A stretch of DNA of 64,000 nucleotides from Aeoliella straminimaris (GTDB taxonomy: Bacteria; Planctomycetota; Planctomycetia; Pirellulales; Lacipirellulaceae): assembly GCF_024054565.1 (NCBI RefSeq), contig NZ_JAMXLR010000077.1, positions 271,083 to 335,082 on the forward strand. The letters run 5' to 3'. Every line of letters begins with the position of its first letter. Position 1 is the stretch's first letter. The notes below the pieces were generated by a model, which ran no database searches, had not been told where the DNA came from, and saw only the letters and a program-made list of their open reading frames with translations. The position numbers were made by a program, and so were the translations under genes. This document shows positions 35,793-43,660 of this stretch, piece after piece.

Positions 35793-36728
35793 ATGAGTTC
35801 CATTCTCTCCACCGCCGACAAGCGAATCCTCCACGAGGAATCCGCCTCGCGAATTTGGCGTAAGCGCCTGGAAGCGGTGATTCGCTATGTCTTGATGTTC
35901 TGTGCCGGCGTGTCGGTGCTCACCACGGTGGGTATCGTTGTGCTGCTATTGTTCGAGTCGCTTCAATTTTTCGGGGAAGTCTCGATCATCGAGTTTCTGA
36001 CCGGCACCGAGTGGGCGCCGCAGAACCAGCAATTTGGCATCCTGCCGTTGTTTTGCGGCACCATGCTGGTCACCGTTGGTGCGGCCATCGTGGCGGTGCC
36101 GCTCGGCCTCGGTACGGCGATCTACCTCAGCGAGTACGCCACGCCGCTGGTTCGCGAAACGGTGAAGCCGGCACTCGAAATCCTGGCGGGCGTTCCATCC
36201 GTCGTGTTCGGCTACTTGGCGATCATCGTCATTTCTCCGTTTATTCGCGATCGTTTTCCCAGCGCCGACCCCGCCAACGCCGCCGCCGCGGCGATTGTGG
36301 TCGGCTTCATGATATTGCCCACGATTATCTCCTTGTCCGAAGATGTCCTGCGATCCGTACCCCGCAGCCTTCGCGAAGGAGCGTACGCCCTGGGCGCCAC
36401 CAAATACGACGTCACCGTGAAAGTCGTGGTGCCGGCCGCACTATCCGGCATCGTTGCCTCGTTCCTGCTGGCCGTGTCGCGGGCCATCGGCGAGACAATG
36501 GCCGTTACGCTGGCCGCCGGTGGCACCCCGCGCATTACGCTGAATCCTCTGGAAAGCATTCAAACCATGACCGCCTACATCGTCCAAAAGACGGCAGGCG
36601 ACAATCCCTACGGTACGCTCGAGTACCGCACGATCTTCGCGGTGGGTCTCACGTTGTTCGTTTCCACAATGCTGCTGAATCTGGCTGCCCAGTGGATCCT
36701 GTCTCGTGTGCGGGAGAAATACGAATGA
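35793..36728 (+). CDS. pstC: Phosphate ABC transporter permease PstC
   Basis: 311 residues from the ATG at 35793; the open frame extends upstream into the hairpin but has no start signal there. Six hydrophobic helices are visible, starting with YVLMFCAGVSVLTTVGIVVLLLFES. The conserved permease loop that contacts the ATPase is SLREGAYALGATKYDVTVKVVVPAAL (EA/GAxxxxG pattern EGAYALGAT). The substrate-path segment KPALEILAGVPSVVFGYLA is typical of PstC/PstA. It forms the channel with PstA. The stop codon overlaps the pstA start (ATGA). Confidence 0.95.
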   Translation: MSSILSTADKRILHEESASRIWRKRLEAVIRYVLMFCAGVSVLTTVGIVVLLLFESLQFFGEVSIIEFLTGTEWAPQNQQFGILPLFCGTMLVTVGAAIVAVPLGLGTAIYLSEYATPLVRETVKPALEILAGVPSVVFGYLAIIVISPFIRDRFPSADPANAAAAAIVVGFMILPTIISLSEDVLRSVPRSLREGAYALGATKYDVTVKVVVPAALSGIVASFLLAVSRAIGETMAVTLAAGGTPRITLNPLESIQTMTAYIVQKTAGDNPYGTLEYRTIFAVGLTLFVSTMLLNLAAQWILSRVREKYE

Positions 36729-37615
36729 ACATCACCGCCGAAGAACGCGCTTACATGGAGCGGTACCGCAAACACAAGTGGTTGCTCTCCAAGTGCTTCA
36801 GTGTGTTGTGCCTCGCAGCCATGTTGAGTTGCCTGGGCATCCTGCTCTTGCTGCTGGGTAGTGTGCTCTATCGGGGAATGCACTACCTCGACTGGCAGTT
36901 TATCGAAGGCCTGCCTTCCCGCAATGCCGAGAAGGCGGGCATGTGGGTGTACTTGATCGGTAGCCTGTGGCTGATCGGTCTCACGGCGCTGTTTTCGGTG
37001 CCGCTGGGCGTGGGGGCCGCGCTGTATCTGGAAGAGTACGCCGCCGACACCCGCTGGAAGCGAGCCGTGCAGGTCAACATCGCCAACCTGGCCGGTGTGC
37101 CGTCCATTGTGTACGGCCTCCTCGGACTGGGCGTATTTGCCTGGGCTCTGAACCTGGGGCACAGCATTCTGGCCGGTGCGTTGACGCTCACGCTGGTGGT
37201 GCTGCCCATTGTGATTCTCGCTACGCAGGAGGCCTTGCGGTCGGTGCCTGGTTCCATCCGGCAGGCCTCGTATGCTCTGGGCGCCACGCGGTGGCAGACC
37301 ACCTGGCGGCAAGTGCTTCCGGCCGCCACGCCTGGCATCATGACGGGCGTGATCCTGGCCATTTCCCGCGCGCTGGGCGAGGCCGCCCCGCTGGTGGCCA
37401 TGGGTGCGGTACAATACGTGGACCGGGCGCCCGACTCCATTTGGTCTACCTTTACCGCCTTGCCGCTGGCCATTTTCGAATGGGCCGGCCGGGCTCAGCC
37501 CGAGTTCCACGACCTCTCGGCCGCCGCGATTGTCGTGTTGCTGGCCGTGCTAATTACCCTGAATATGGGGGCCGCTTTGGTCCGATACCGGTTCGGCAAG
37601 CACATCCGATGGTAG
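36725..37615 (+). CDS. pstA: Phosphate ABC transporter permease PstA
   Basis: 296 residues; its ATG overlaps the pstC stop by four bases, so translation is coupled. After a basic N-terminus come six helices, first SVLCLAAMLSCLGILLLLLGSVLY. The PstA motifs are present: IANLAGVPSIVYGLLGLGVFA and the ATPase-contact loop SIRQASYALGATRWQTTWRQVLPAA. It pairs with PstC to form the phosphate channel in the inner membrane. Translation runs on to pstB after a 65-base gap. Confidence 0.95.
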   Translation: MNITAEERAYMERYRKHKWLLSKCFSVLCLAAMLSCLGILLLLLGSVLYRGMHYLDWQFIEGLPSRNAEKAGMWVYLIGSLWLIGLTALFSVPLGVGAALYLEEYAADTRWKRAVQVNIANLAGVPSIVYGLLGLGVFAWALNLGHSILAGALTLTLVVLPIVILATQEALRSVPGSIRQASYALGATRWQTTWRQVLPAATPGIMTGVILAISRALGEAAPLVAMGAVQYVDRAPDSIWSTFTALPLAIFEWAGRAQPEFHDLSAAAIVVLLAVLITLNMGAALVRYRFGKHIRW

Positions 37616-37680
37616 CCGAGTATCGCCGGTTCCAACGACACACCGCTGGTAACCCGACGGGAAAGCGAGCAAACTGATAT

Positions 37681-38559
37681 ATGTCGACATCAACCTCTCC
37701 GAGAAACGGGAGCGTATCCACTGTGGACGACCCCCAAATAGGCATCCGCCGACCCGAAGTGTCGTCCAACAAACCGGGGCGCACCGCCAGCGAACTGGCG
37801 CAGTATCCCAAGAAGTTTGCCACCAAGGGTGTGAACTTCTGGTACGGTTCGCACCACGCCCTGCACGACATCAGCCTCATCATTCCCCAGAACTGTGTCA
37901 CCGCGCTGATCGGTCCTTCGGGCTGCGGCAAGAGCACCTACTTGCGTTGCTTGAACCGCATGAACGACATGATCGAGCACACCCGCGTCGAAGGCGAGAT
38001 CCTGCTCGACGGTCAGGAGATTCGCGGGCCCAAGGTCGACGTGGTCGAACTTCGCAAACGGGTCGGCATGGTCTTCCAGAAGTCCAATCCGTTCCCCAAA
38101 TCGATCTTCGAGAACATCGCCTACGGACCACGCGTGGCCGGTTTGCGTTCCCGCGCCCGGCTCGAAGAGATTGTCGAAAGCTCGCTCAAACATGCGGCCC
38201 TGTGGGACGAAGTGAAAGATCGCCTGAACGATTCGGCCCTCGCACTTTCCGGTGGGCAGCAGCAGCGGCTCTGCATTGCTCGCGCGCTGGCCACCGATCC
38301 CGATGTATTGCTGATGGACGAACCCGCCTCGGCGCTCGATCCCACCAGCACGTCGCGCATCGAAGACCTGATCTTCGAACTCAAAGACGACTACACCATT
38401 GTGATTGTCACCCACAACATGCAGCAAGCTGCTCGCGTGTCGGACCAAACCGCGTTCTTCTACGAAGGACGCTTAATCGAGGCGGGGCCCACCACCGAGG
38501 TGTTTACCAACCCCACCAAGCAAGAAACCGAAGACTACATTACTGGCCGCTTCGGCTAG
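37681..38559 (+). CDS. pstB: Phosphate ABC transporter ATP-binding protein PstB
   Basis: 292 residues, with an N-terminal extension of about 40 residues rich in Ser, Arg and Pro before the core. The ATPase motifs are complete: Walker A GPSGCGKST, signature LSGGQQQRL, Walker B VLLMDEPASALD, and the switch His in IVTHNM. The family segments YGSHHALHDISL and GMVFQKSNPFPKSIFENIAYGPR identify PstB among ABC ATPases. It powers import through PstCA. The N-terminal extension is longer than in most homologues; a later start cannot be excluded. Confidence 0.95.
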   Translation: MSTSTSPRNGSVSTVDDPQIGIRRPEVSSNKPGRTASELAQYPKKFATKGVNFWYGSHHALHDISLIIPQNCVTALIGPSGCGKSTYLRCLNRMNDMIEHTRVEGEILLDGQEIRGPKVDVVELRKRVGMVFQKSNPFPKSIFENIAYGPRVAGLRSRARLEEIVESSLKHAALWDEVKDRLNDSALALSGGQQQRLCIARALATDPDVLLMDEPASALDPTSTSRIEDLIFELKDDYTIVIVTHNMQQAARVSDQTAFFYEGRLIEAGPTTEVFTNPTKQETEDYITGRFG

Positions 38560-38622
38560 TCGTGGGTCCGCTGATTTTCATGTTGTCACTTTGGGATCAC
38601 TTAACAAGGTGGTAAGGTTGTT

Positions 38623-39306
38623 ATGAGCAGACATCTCGAACGCGATCTGCAGAATCTCGAGCGGGCGCTGCTGACGCAGGCCTCGGTCGTCGAGGGCATG
38701 ATCCGCACGGCCACCCGCGCACTGTGCGAACGCCAGGCCGATCTCGTGTGGGAAGTGCTCCAACAGGAGCAACTCGTGAATGCCCGCGAAGTGACCATCG
38801 AAGAAGAGTGCCTGAAGATCCTGGCGCTCAACCAACCGGTCGCCATCGATCTTCGCCGCACCGCCGCGGTGCTGAAGATCAACGGCGACCTCGAGCGCAT
38901 TGCCGACCTGGCCGTAAACCTGGGCGAGCGGGCCCGGTCGCTGGCCGAGCAACCCGACTTTTACGTCTCCGAGAACCTCGAGAAGATGGCCAACATGGCG
39001 GTCGAGATGGTTCGCGAGGCGCTCGACGCCTTTGTGGAGTTCGACGCCAACGCGGCCGCCGACGTCTGCCGTCGCGACAACGAGGTCGACCAGCTCAATC
39101 TGCAATTGATCGAAGAAGTGCACGAAGTGATGCGAACCCGCAGCGACCTGGTCGAGGCCGCGCTGCACTTCTTCTCCGCCACCCGGCATATCGAACGCAT
39201 TGCCGACCATGCAACCAATATTGCTGAAGACGTTATCTACCTGGTGGACGGCGAAATCGCGCGACACCGGCATGAGGACCTCAGGCAGGACAGCTCCGCA
39301 GGATAA
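38623..39306 (+). CDS. phoU: Phosphate signalling regulator PhoU
   Basis: 227 residues, all alpha-helical, made of two PhoU three-helix repeats. The metal-binding family motifs can be seen: EEECLKILALNQPVAIDLRR with DLRR in repeat 1, and FFSATRHIERIADHATNIAED with ERIADHATNI in repeat 2; both contain the conserved Asp/Glu/His set. PhoU links the transport state of PstSCAB to the Pho two-component system and dampens phosphate uptake. The start follows TAAGG. The gene sits between pstB and phoB, the common arrangement. Confidence 0.94.
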   Translation: MSRHLERDLQNLERALLTQASVVEGMIRTATRALCERQADLVWEVLQQEQLVNAREVTIEEECLKILALNQPVAIDLRRTAAVLKINGDLERIADLAVNLGERARSLAEQPDFYVSENLEKMANMAVEMVREALDAFVEFDANAAADVCRRDNEVDQLNLQLIEEVHEVMRTRSDLVEAALHFFSATRHIERIADHATNIAEDVIYLVDGEIARHRHEDLRQDSSAG

Positions 39307-39319
39307 TCGGTAAAGAGTC

Positions 39320-40030
39320 ATGGCTAAACCCTCTGTATTGATCGTGGAGGATGATCGGTCGCTGGCCGACGTCTTGGATTACAACCTCCGCCAGGATGGT
39401 TACGAGACCATTGTCGCGCGGGATGGGCAGGAAGGGCTGACCCAGGCGCGGCTCAAGGGACCGCAGCTCATCGTGCTCGATCTGATGTTGCCGCTGGTCA
39501 ACGGGCTCGAGATTTGCCGCCGGTTGCGATCCGACCCCGCCACGGCCGGCATGCTCATCCTGATGCTCACCGCCAAGGCGGAAGAGACCGATCAGGTGGC
39601 TGGCTTCAGCGTCGGTGCAGACGACTACGTTACCAAGCCGTTCAGCGTCAAAGTGCTGCTCGAACGCATCCGCGCTCTGCTCCGCCGACGCAAAGGGTCG
39701 GCCAGTTCCGGCGACACCCTGGTCAGCCAGGGCATCATGGTCGATCGCGAACGCCACCGGGTAACGGCCGGCGAGGAGTTGCTCGACCTGACGCCCAGCG
39801 AGTTCAGTCTGCTGGAATCGCTCATCCGCCATCCCGGCCGCGTATTCAGCCGCGCCGAACTGATCGACTCCGCCCTGGGCGGCGACTCTCTGGTGCTCGA
39901 GCGAACCATCGACGTCCACATTCGCGCACTCCGCAAGAAGCTCGATAAACACGCCGACCTCATCGAAACCGTCCGCGGCGTCGGCTACCGCTTCCGCGAC
40001 CCCGCCTCGGTGGTGCAAGCGTCTTGCTGA
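39320..40030 (+). CDS. phoB: Response regulator PhoB (OmpR family)
   Basis: 236 residues. The receiver domain (residues 4-118) has the acidic pair Asp11-Asp12, phosphoacceptor Asp54 in IVLDLMLP, and Lys in YVTKPFS. The C-terminal winged-helix domain (about 130-230) shows LTPSEFSLLESLIRHPGRVFSRAELI and the recognition helix region RTIDVHIRALRKKL followed by ETVRGVGYRF. The gene begins 13 bases after phoU and so most likely encodes the phosphate regulator PhoB/PhoP. The sensor kinase PhoR, usually the next gene, is absent here; a TetR gene follows. It probably activates pstS through the candidate Pho box. Confidence 0.92.
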   Translation: MAKPSVLIVEDDRSLADVLDYNLRQDGYETIVARDGQEGLTQARLKGPQLIVLDLMLPLVNGLEICRRLRSDPATAGMLILMLTAKAEETDQVAGFSVGADDYVTKPFSVKVLLERIRALLRRRKGSASSGDTLVSQGIMVDRERHRVTAGEELLDLTPSEFSLLESLIRHPGRVFSRAELIDSALGGDSLVLERTIDVHIRALRKKLDKHADLIETVRGVGYRFRDPASVVQASC

Positions 40031-40143
40031 CCCGAGCGGACCTAGCCGCCGGACCCAGCATCGCCAGCACCCAGGTGGATTCGCCACACGGCGTGGTCGG
40101 CGCGTCACGGTGCGATTGGTCGTGCGACGATTGAAAGGTTGGC

Positions 40144-40172
40144 TTGACGAATTTTTTCGACCTTGGTATTTT
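40144..40172 (+). promoter_or_regulatory. Sigma-70 type promoter of the TetR gene
   Basis: TTGACG (40144-40149) and TATTTT (40167-40172) are 17 bases apart, a good housekeeping promoter. The palindromic operator begins at the next base, so repressor binding would block transcription start. Confidence 0.6.
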
Positions 40173-40188
40173 GTAAGTGTTCACTTAC
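40173..40188 (+). promoter_or_regulatory. Palindromic operator, TetR gene
   Basis: GTAAGTG-TT-CACTTAC is a perfect 7-2-7 palindrome 28 bases before the TetR start. A related 16-base site lies before the M24 gene. TetR-family operators typically are such palindromes next to the -10 box. Confidence 0.7.
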
Positions 40189-40216
40189 TGACAGCCTTTC
40201 TGGGAGTCCACCCACC

Positions 40217-40807
40217 ATGGGACGACCGAGCACGCTTGAAGAGCGACGCAAAACTCTGTTGCCCGTGCTGACGGAAGTCTTCAGCGAACTCGGGTATCGC
40301 AGAACGACGATTGCGGAATTAGCAGAACGCTGTGGAGTGCAGGAGAACATTCTTTATCGAATGTGGTCCGACAAAAAAGCGATGTTTCTCGCGGCGATCG
40401 ACTTTCTGTTCTGGAGACGGATGGCAAAGTGGCAGCAGGCCCTGGAGTCGGATTCCAGCGGTGATCGAGTCGCCAGGTTGATCGACCTCACTGCCAATGA
40501 TCTCGGTGAGCAAGGGCTCTATCGAATTATCTTTTCAGCACTTGGTGAAACGGATGACGCAGATTTCAAGGAGGCGTTGAAGCAGCTTTATCTGCGATAT
40601 CACCAACGCATCCGAGCCGAAGTTGCGGCCTATCGCGCCGAGAGGACGTCGAATAACTCACCTGGCGAGGCCGATACGGCCTGGGCCCTGATTGCGATGG
40701 TGGCGTTCTTGAATATTGCGATCGAATTGGATTTGCTGTCCCCGACGGGACGCAAGCGCCTGTTTCAGACGATCAGCAAATTCTTGTTAGATGATGGGAG
40801 CGATTGA
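40217..40807 (+). CDS. TetR/AcrR-family transcriptional regulator
   Basis: 196 residues from the ATG at 40217, with GGGAG upstream; the longer frame would include the operator. The N-terminal HTH is clear: ELGYRRTTIAELAERCGVQE, then NILYRMWSDKKAMFLAAIDF, the typical TetR helix-turn-helix followed by the Y.hf.sKe.l motif. The C-terminal ligand domain is helical and unassigned. It very probably represses itself and the downstream M24 gene, since both are preceded by the same kind of palindrome. The inducer is not known. Base composition is less GC-rich than in the pho operon, so the two-gene unit could be a later acquisition. Confidence 0.9.
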   Translation: MGRPSTLEERRKTLLPVLTEVFSELGYRRTTIAELAERCGVQENILYRMWSDKKAMFLAAIDFLFWRRMAKWQQALESDSSGDRVARLIDLTANDLGEQGLYRIIFSALGETDDADFKEALKQLYLRYHQRIRAEVAAYRAERTSNNSPGEADTAWALIAMVAFLNIAIELDLLSPTGRKRLFQTISKFLLDDGSD

Positions 40808-40828
40808 CGATCTCTATTTAGTCGTTTT

Positions 40829-40844
40829 GTAAGTAATTAATTAC
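40829..40844 (+). promoter_or_regulatory. Palindromic operator, M24 gene
   Basis: GTAAGT-AATT-AATTAC, within the larger symmetric TTTTGTAA...TTACAAAA (40825-40848). It shares GTAAGT and TTAC with the site before the TetR gene and lies immediately upstream of the AGGAGG ribosome-binding site. A TTGACG box (40804-40809) precedes it. Confidence 0.65.
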
Positions 40845-40858
40845 AAAAGGAGGGAGTC

Positions 40859-42067
40859 GTGGTAACTGCTATCCCCCAAAGCGAATATCGTCAGCGTCTT
40901 GAGGACCTGCAAAAGGAGGTCTGTCGCCGCGATCTGGCAGCGTTTCTGGTTAGCTCGATGGAGAGCATCTACTACCTGACGGGGGCAGCATTCGCCCCAT
41001 TGGAGCGCCCCTTCTTTCTGTTGGTGGTGCCAGGGCGACCGCCAGCGCTGCTTGTACCCAGGCTCGATCGAGACCATATGTCGAAGGCCATTGGTATTGA
41101 AGTTGGCGATATTCATGCGTACCGCGAGTACCCCGCGCCAACTGGAGCCAGGTGGTCTGATCGGCTGGGGGAACTGCTTCCCAGCAGCGGTGAAATCGGA
41201 GTTGAGCCATCGACGGCGGCGTACATTGGTGATGCCATCGAAGGACGCTCGCTTCGCTGCGAGTCCCTTGTCGAACGCCAGCGTCTGGTCAAGTCGGCAG
41301 CAGAAATTGACATGATCCGGCGCGCAGCGCTCTACGCTGACAAAGGGGTCAACCGGTTGATTGCAGCTTCCTACAACGGAGCGGTGGTGGCGGAAGGATT
41401 TGCAGAAACTCGCCATGTGACCAAAGCCATTATTCGATCGGTGCCCGATTGGGATGCCCTCGCGAACGACGTCTTGATGGCAATCTGGGCGGCGCCGAGA
41501 AGTGCCATGCCGCACTCAGTACCGATGCTTGCGGATCGCCTGAATAACGGTCCGCACGAGGCCCTCGTGCTCACCCGAGTGAATGGATACTCGGCGGAGA
41601 GCGAGAGAACCTTCTTTACGCGCAGTCCCTGCAAGGAGTCGAGACGGGCGTTTGCAGCCATGTGCGAGGCACGGCGCCAGGCGTTCTCGATGCTCAGGCC
41701 AGGAGTTCGCTGCAGCGAGATCGACAATGCAATAACAGAATTTCTTAATCGAGAAGGGTATCAAGGGGAAAAGAAGAGGCTGCACCGAGTAGGACACGGT
41801 ATTGGTCTTGGCACGCATGAAGGTCCTTGGATCGCTGATGGAAGCGATGACTGCCTGGCAGAAAATATGGTCGTCAGCGTCGAACCTGGGGTGTACTTGT
41901 ATGGTCTGGGCGGTTTTCGACATTCGGACACCGTGTTAATCACGAACGAAGGTTACGAAAGACTCACGAAGGTTCCGGATGACCTAGATTCTCTTACGAC
42001 GCACGGACTCAAACTGGCAGCACGAACCAAAGGATGGATGATACGCAAGCAACTTGGGCTGTTTTGA
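40859..42067 (+). CDS. Creatinase-like M24 family protein lacking most metal ligands
   Basis: 402 residues with GTG start after AGGAGG. It has an N-terminal creatinase/prolidase domain and a C-terminal pita-bread fold. In metallopeptidases of this family five residues bind two metals. Here the first Asp is not found, the second Asp position is Glu247 in GYSAESERTFF, the final Glu position is Ser356 in GGFRHSDTV; only His313 (HRVGHGIGLG) and Glu342 (SVEPG) remain. This pattern, with GY..xxERTxF and GG.R..D, is like creatinase, which works without metal. It probably hydrolyses a small amide or amidine substrate rather than peptides. The upstream TetR gene and operator suggest induction by the substrate. 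Confidence 0.8.
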   Translation: MVTAIPQSEYRQRLEDLQKEVCRRDLAAFLVSSMESIYYLTGAAFAPLERPFFLLVVPGRPPALLVPRLDRDHMSKAIGIEVGDIHAYREYPAPTGARWSDRLGELLPSSGEIGVEPSTAAYIGDAIEGRSLRCESLVERQRLVKSAAEIDMIRRAALYADKGVNRLIAASYNGAVVAEGFAETRHVTKAIIRSVPDWDALANDVLMAIWAAPRSAMPHSVPMLADRLNNGPHEALVLTRVNGYSAESERTFFTRSPCKESRRAFAAMCEARRQAFSMLRPGVRCSEIDNAITEFLNREGYQGEKKRLHRVGHGIGLGTHEGPWIADGSDDCLAENMVVSVEPGVYLYGLGGFRHSDTVLITNEGYERLTKVPDDLDSLTTHGLKLAARTKGWMIRKQLGLF

Positions 42068-42248
42068 CAAGTGGACCAGGTGAGGCGCCACCCCGTCGCC
42101 GGGTGCCATGGGCACCGGCTGTGGCTTGACGTGTCATCAAGCAACGCCCCGAGAGCCCCATCCTATTTTCTTTGCTTCCTTCGTTACCTTCTGTTCAAGT
42201 TCCCCTGCAGATGTGCCGTAACTGCGCGGGGCTTGTTACGGCCTACGG

Positions 42249-42292
42249 TGCTTCTTTGCTGGCACCTCGCGGAGCTCGTTCCCAGGCACGCT
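42249..42292 (+). repeat. 44-bp direct repeat, left copy
   Basis: 35 of 44 bases match 43550-43593 in the same orientation, including the unbroken block CTCGCGGAGCTCG and the end CCAGGCAC. The two copies flank the helix-turn-helix gene, 1.3 kb apart. Confidence 0.65.
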
Positions 42293-42293
42293 G

Positions 42294-42321
42294 CGGTCCG
42301 AATTCTTGCGAATCCGGCTAC
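42294..42321 (-). repeat. REP-like element family B, copy 1
   Basis: On the minus strand it reads GTAGCC, then GGATTC-GCAA-GAATTC as a hairpin, then GGACCG. The same 28 bases occur unchanged at 63430-63457. Like family A it has a GTAG head next to a short hairpin with a four-base loop. Confidence 0.7.
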
Positions 42322-42453
42322 GAATGTGTCCACGTGAAAACTCGGCGTTTTGGCTTGGTTTACGCTCATTTTTTTACACTCTGCGGGGTATAACGGGGAT
42401 GCGGCATGAAGTGTACGCATGTTTATTTCCCCCGAGAGCTGGAGAACCGAAAA

Positions 42454-43479
42454 ATGGCACGACCACGAGTGTTGGACGATGTGAAAAAAGGCGAGATCAC
42501 CGCGCTGTTATCGGCCGGGATGAGCATGGCGAGCATTGCTCGCTACGTCGATTGCGATCGCAAGACGATTAAGCGGGAGCGCACTGTTGATGAAGATTTC
42601 GACCTCCGCGTACGGCGGGCGGAGATGGCGGTGCAGCTCAAACCGCTGCAGGCCATTCAGCGGAAGGCGGATACGCATTGGCGGGCGGCGGCGTGGTTGC
42701 TCGATCGGCAGGAGAAACGGCGTTTAGAGCGGCAAGCGCGTCGCGATGCGGCCAATGCGGCCGATAAAGTGACGCTCACGCGCGTCGAACTGGTGAAACT
42801 TGCGGGGCAGGTTAAGGATGCGGTGCTCTGTGCGGCCGTGTTTCGCGAGGACGAGGCGTATCTTGGGCGGAAGATCGACCAGGCGTTCGTGAACCTGGTG
42901 CCGGAATTGGCTGCGAAGCCGGACGACACCCTGCCACCCTACGAACCTGCGTGGTGGCCGCGCGATTATGCGCCGGGTGAAAGGACCAGCGATCCTACCA
43001 CCAGCGATGCCGCGGCTGACGCCGCCCACGCCTCTTCCGACGCCTCCTCGAAAGATGCTTCCAACGATGGCACAACAAATCCTCCCGGTGCCTCGGCCGA
43101 GGCTATGTCGGAGACGTTGCCGCCGATGGACGGGCAGGTCGCGAAGCCGAAGTGGGTTCCGCCGCGCGGGCAGACGTGGCAGCAGTCGGCCAGGAATCTG
43201 GAGAAGCTCAACCCGGCACGGTATGGCAAACAGCCGGCGCCCGGCCTGGTGGTCGATTGGGAGGCGCTGCAGAAATTTCGCGACGACTTGATTGGGGTGA
43301 TCAAGAAACAACGCGCTGAGTCAGCCTCTGCATCGGCCTCGGAACCATGCGGGGAACAACGCGGGGGGACAAACTCTTCGCAGGCACCACAAACGTCGGA
43401 AAAAGCAGCGGTTTGCCAGCCGTCGCCGACCAAATCACCAGGGGGTTTTGGGCCCACGAATCTAGATCCCGGAAGTTGA
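42454..43479 (+). CDS. Helix-turn-helix protein, terminase-small-subunit-like
   Basis: 341 residues from the ATG at 42454 (GGAG upstream). The N-terminus holds a helix-turn-helix of the Hin/resolvase type: ITALLSAGMSMASIARYVDC and DRKTIKRER. A helical Arg-rich region follows, then an Ala/Ser/Asp-rich linker (SDAAADAAHASSDASSKDAS) and a basic segment RGQTWQQSARNLEKLNPARY. Such proteins with an N-terminal HTH and a basic body recall phage terminase small subunits or DNA-binding regulators of planctomycetes; no phage gene is adjacent. The last ~35 residues are encoded by a dispersed repeat and are unlikely to be ancestral. Flanking direct repeats suggest the gene may have moved. Confidence 0.65.
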   Translation: MARPRVLDDVKKGEITALLSAGMSMASIARYVDCDRKTIKRERTVDEDFDLRVRRAEMAVQLKPLQAIQRKADTHWRAAAWLLDRQEKRRLERQARRDAANAADKVTLTRVELVKLAGQVKDAVLCAAVFREDEAYLGRKIDQAFVNLVPELAAKPDDTLPPYEPAWWPRDYAPGERTSDPTTSDAAADAAHASSDASSKDASNDGTTNPPGASAEAMSETLPPMDGQVAKPKWVPPRGQTWQQSARNLEKLNPARYGKQPAPGLVVDWEALQKFRDDLIGVIKKQRAESASASASEPCGEQRGGTNSSQAPQTSEKAAVCQPSPTKSPGGFGPTNLDPGS

Positions 43480-43490
43480 CCCAAAATTAA
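43361..43490 (+). repeat. TTTTGGGCCC hairpin repeat, locus 2 (within gene end)
   Basis: It contains GCGGGGGGACAAAC (43361-43374) and GTTTTGGGCCCACG (43445-43458), followed by a partial right arm GACCCAAAAT. The first block and the GGGCCC block correspond to those at loci 1 and 3. It forms the 3' end of the HTH gene. Confidence 0.6.
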
Positions 43491-43549
43491 TCAGCTGAAA
43501 TAGCCGGACCGCCACGCGGTCCGCGAGGAGTTTTCGCTCGGCTGAATGC

Positions 43550-43593
43550 TGGTTGTTTGCTGGGGGCTCGCGGAGCTCGACTCCAGGCACCCT
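43550..43593 (+). repeat. 44-bp direct repeat, right copy
   Basis: Partner of 42249-42292. Just before it (43506-43522) lies a perfect 7-bp hairpin GGACCGC-CAC-GCGGTCC headed by TAGCC, which resembles the REP layout. Confidence 0.65.
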
Positions 43594-43660
43594 TTGACGT
43601 TGATGGTTGGGGCCAACGTTGGGCGATGGCAGCGGAGCCAAGCATGCGCCGGCTGATTCG

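Larger units (their letters stand above)
42068..42453. other. Intergenic region with repeats
   Basis: It contains a 44-base direct repeat copy and a REP-like element of family B, listed separately. Between them and the M24 stop I see no gene. The repeats translate into spurious frames such as RCGPNSCESGY. Confidence 0.5.

Noticed and set aside
42172..42393. Frame with RCGPNSCESGYECVH
   Set aside because: The peptide is a translation of REP family B and appears again at 63.4 kb from the other strand; not a gene.
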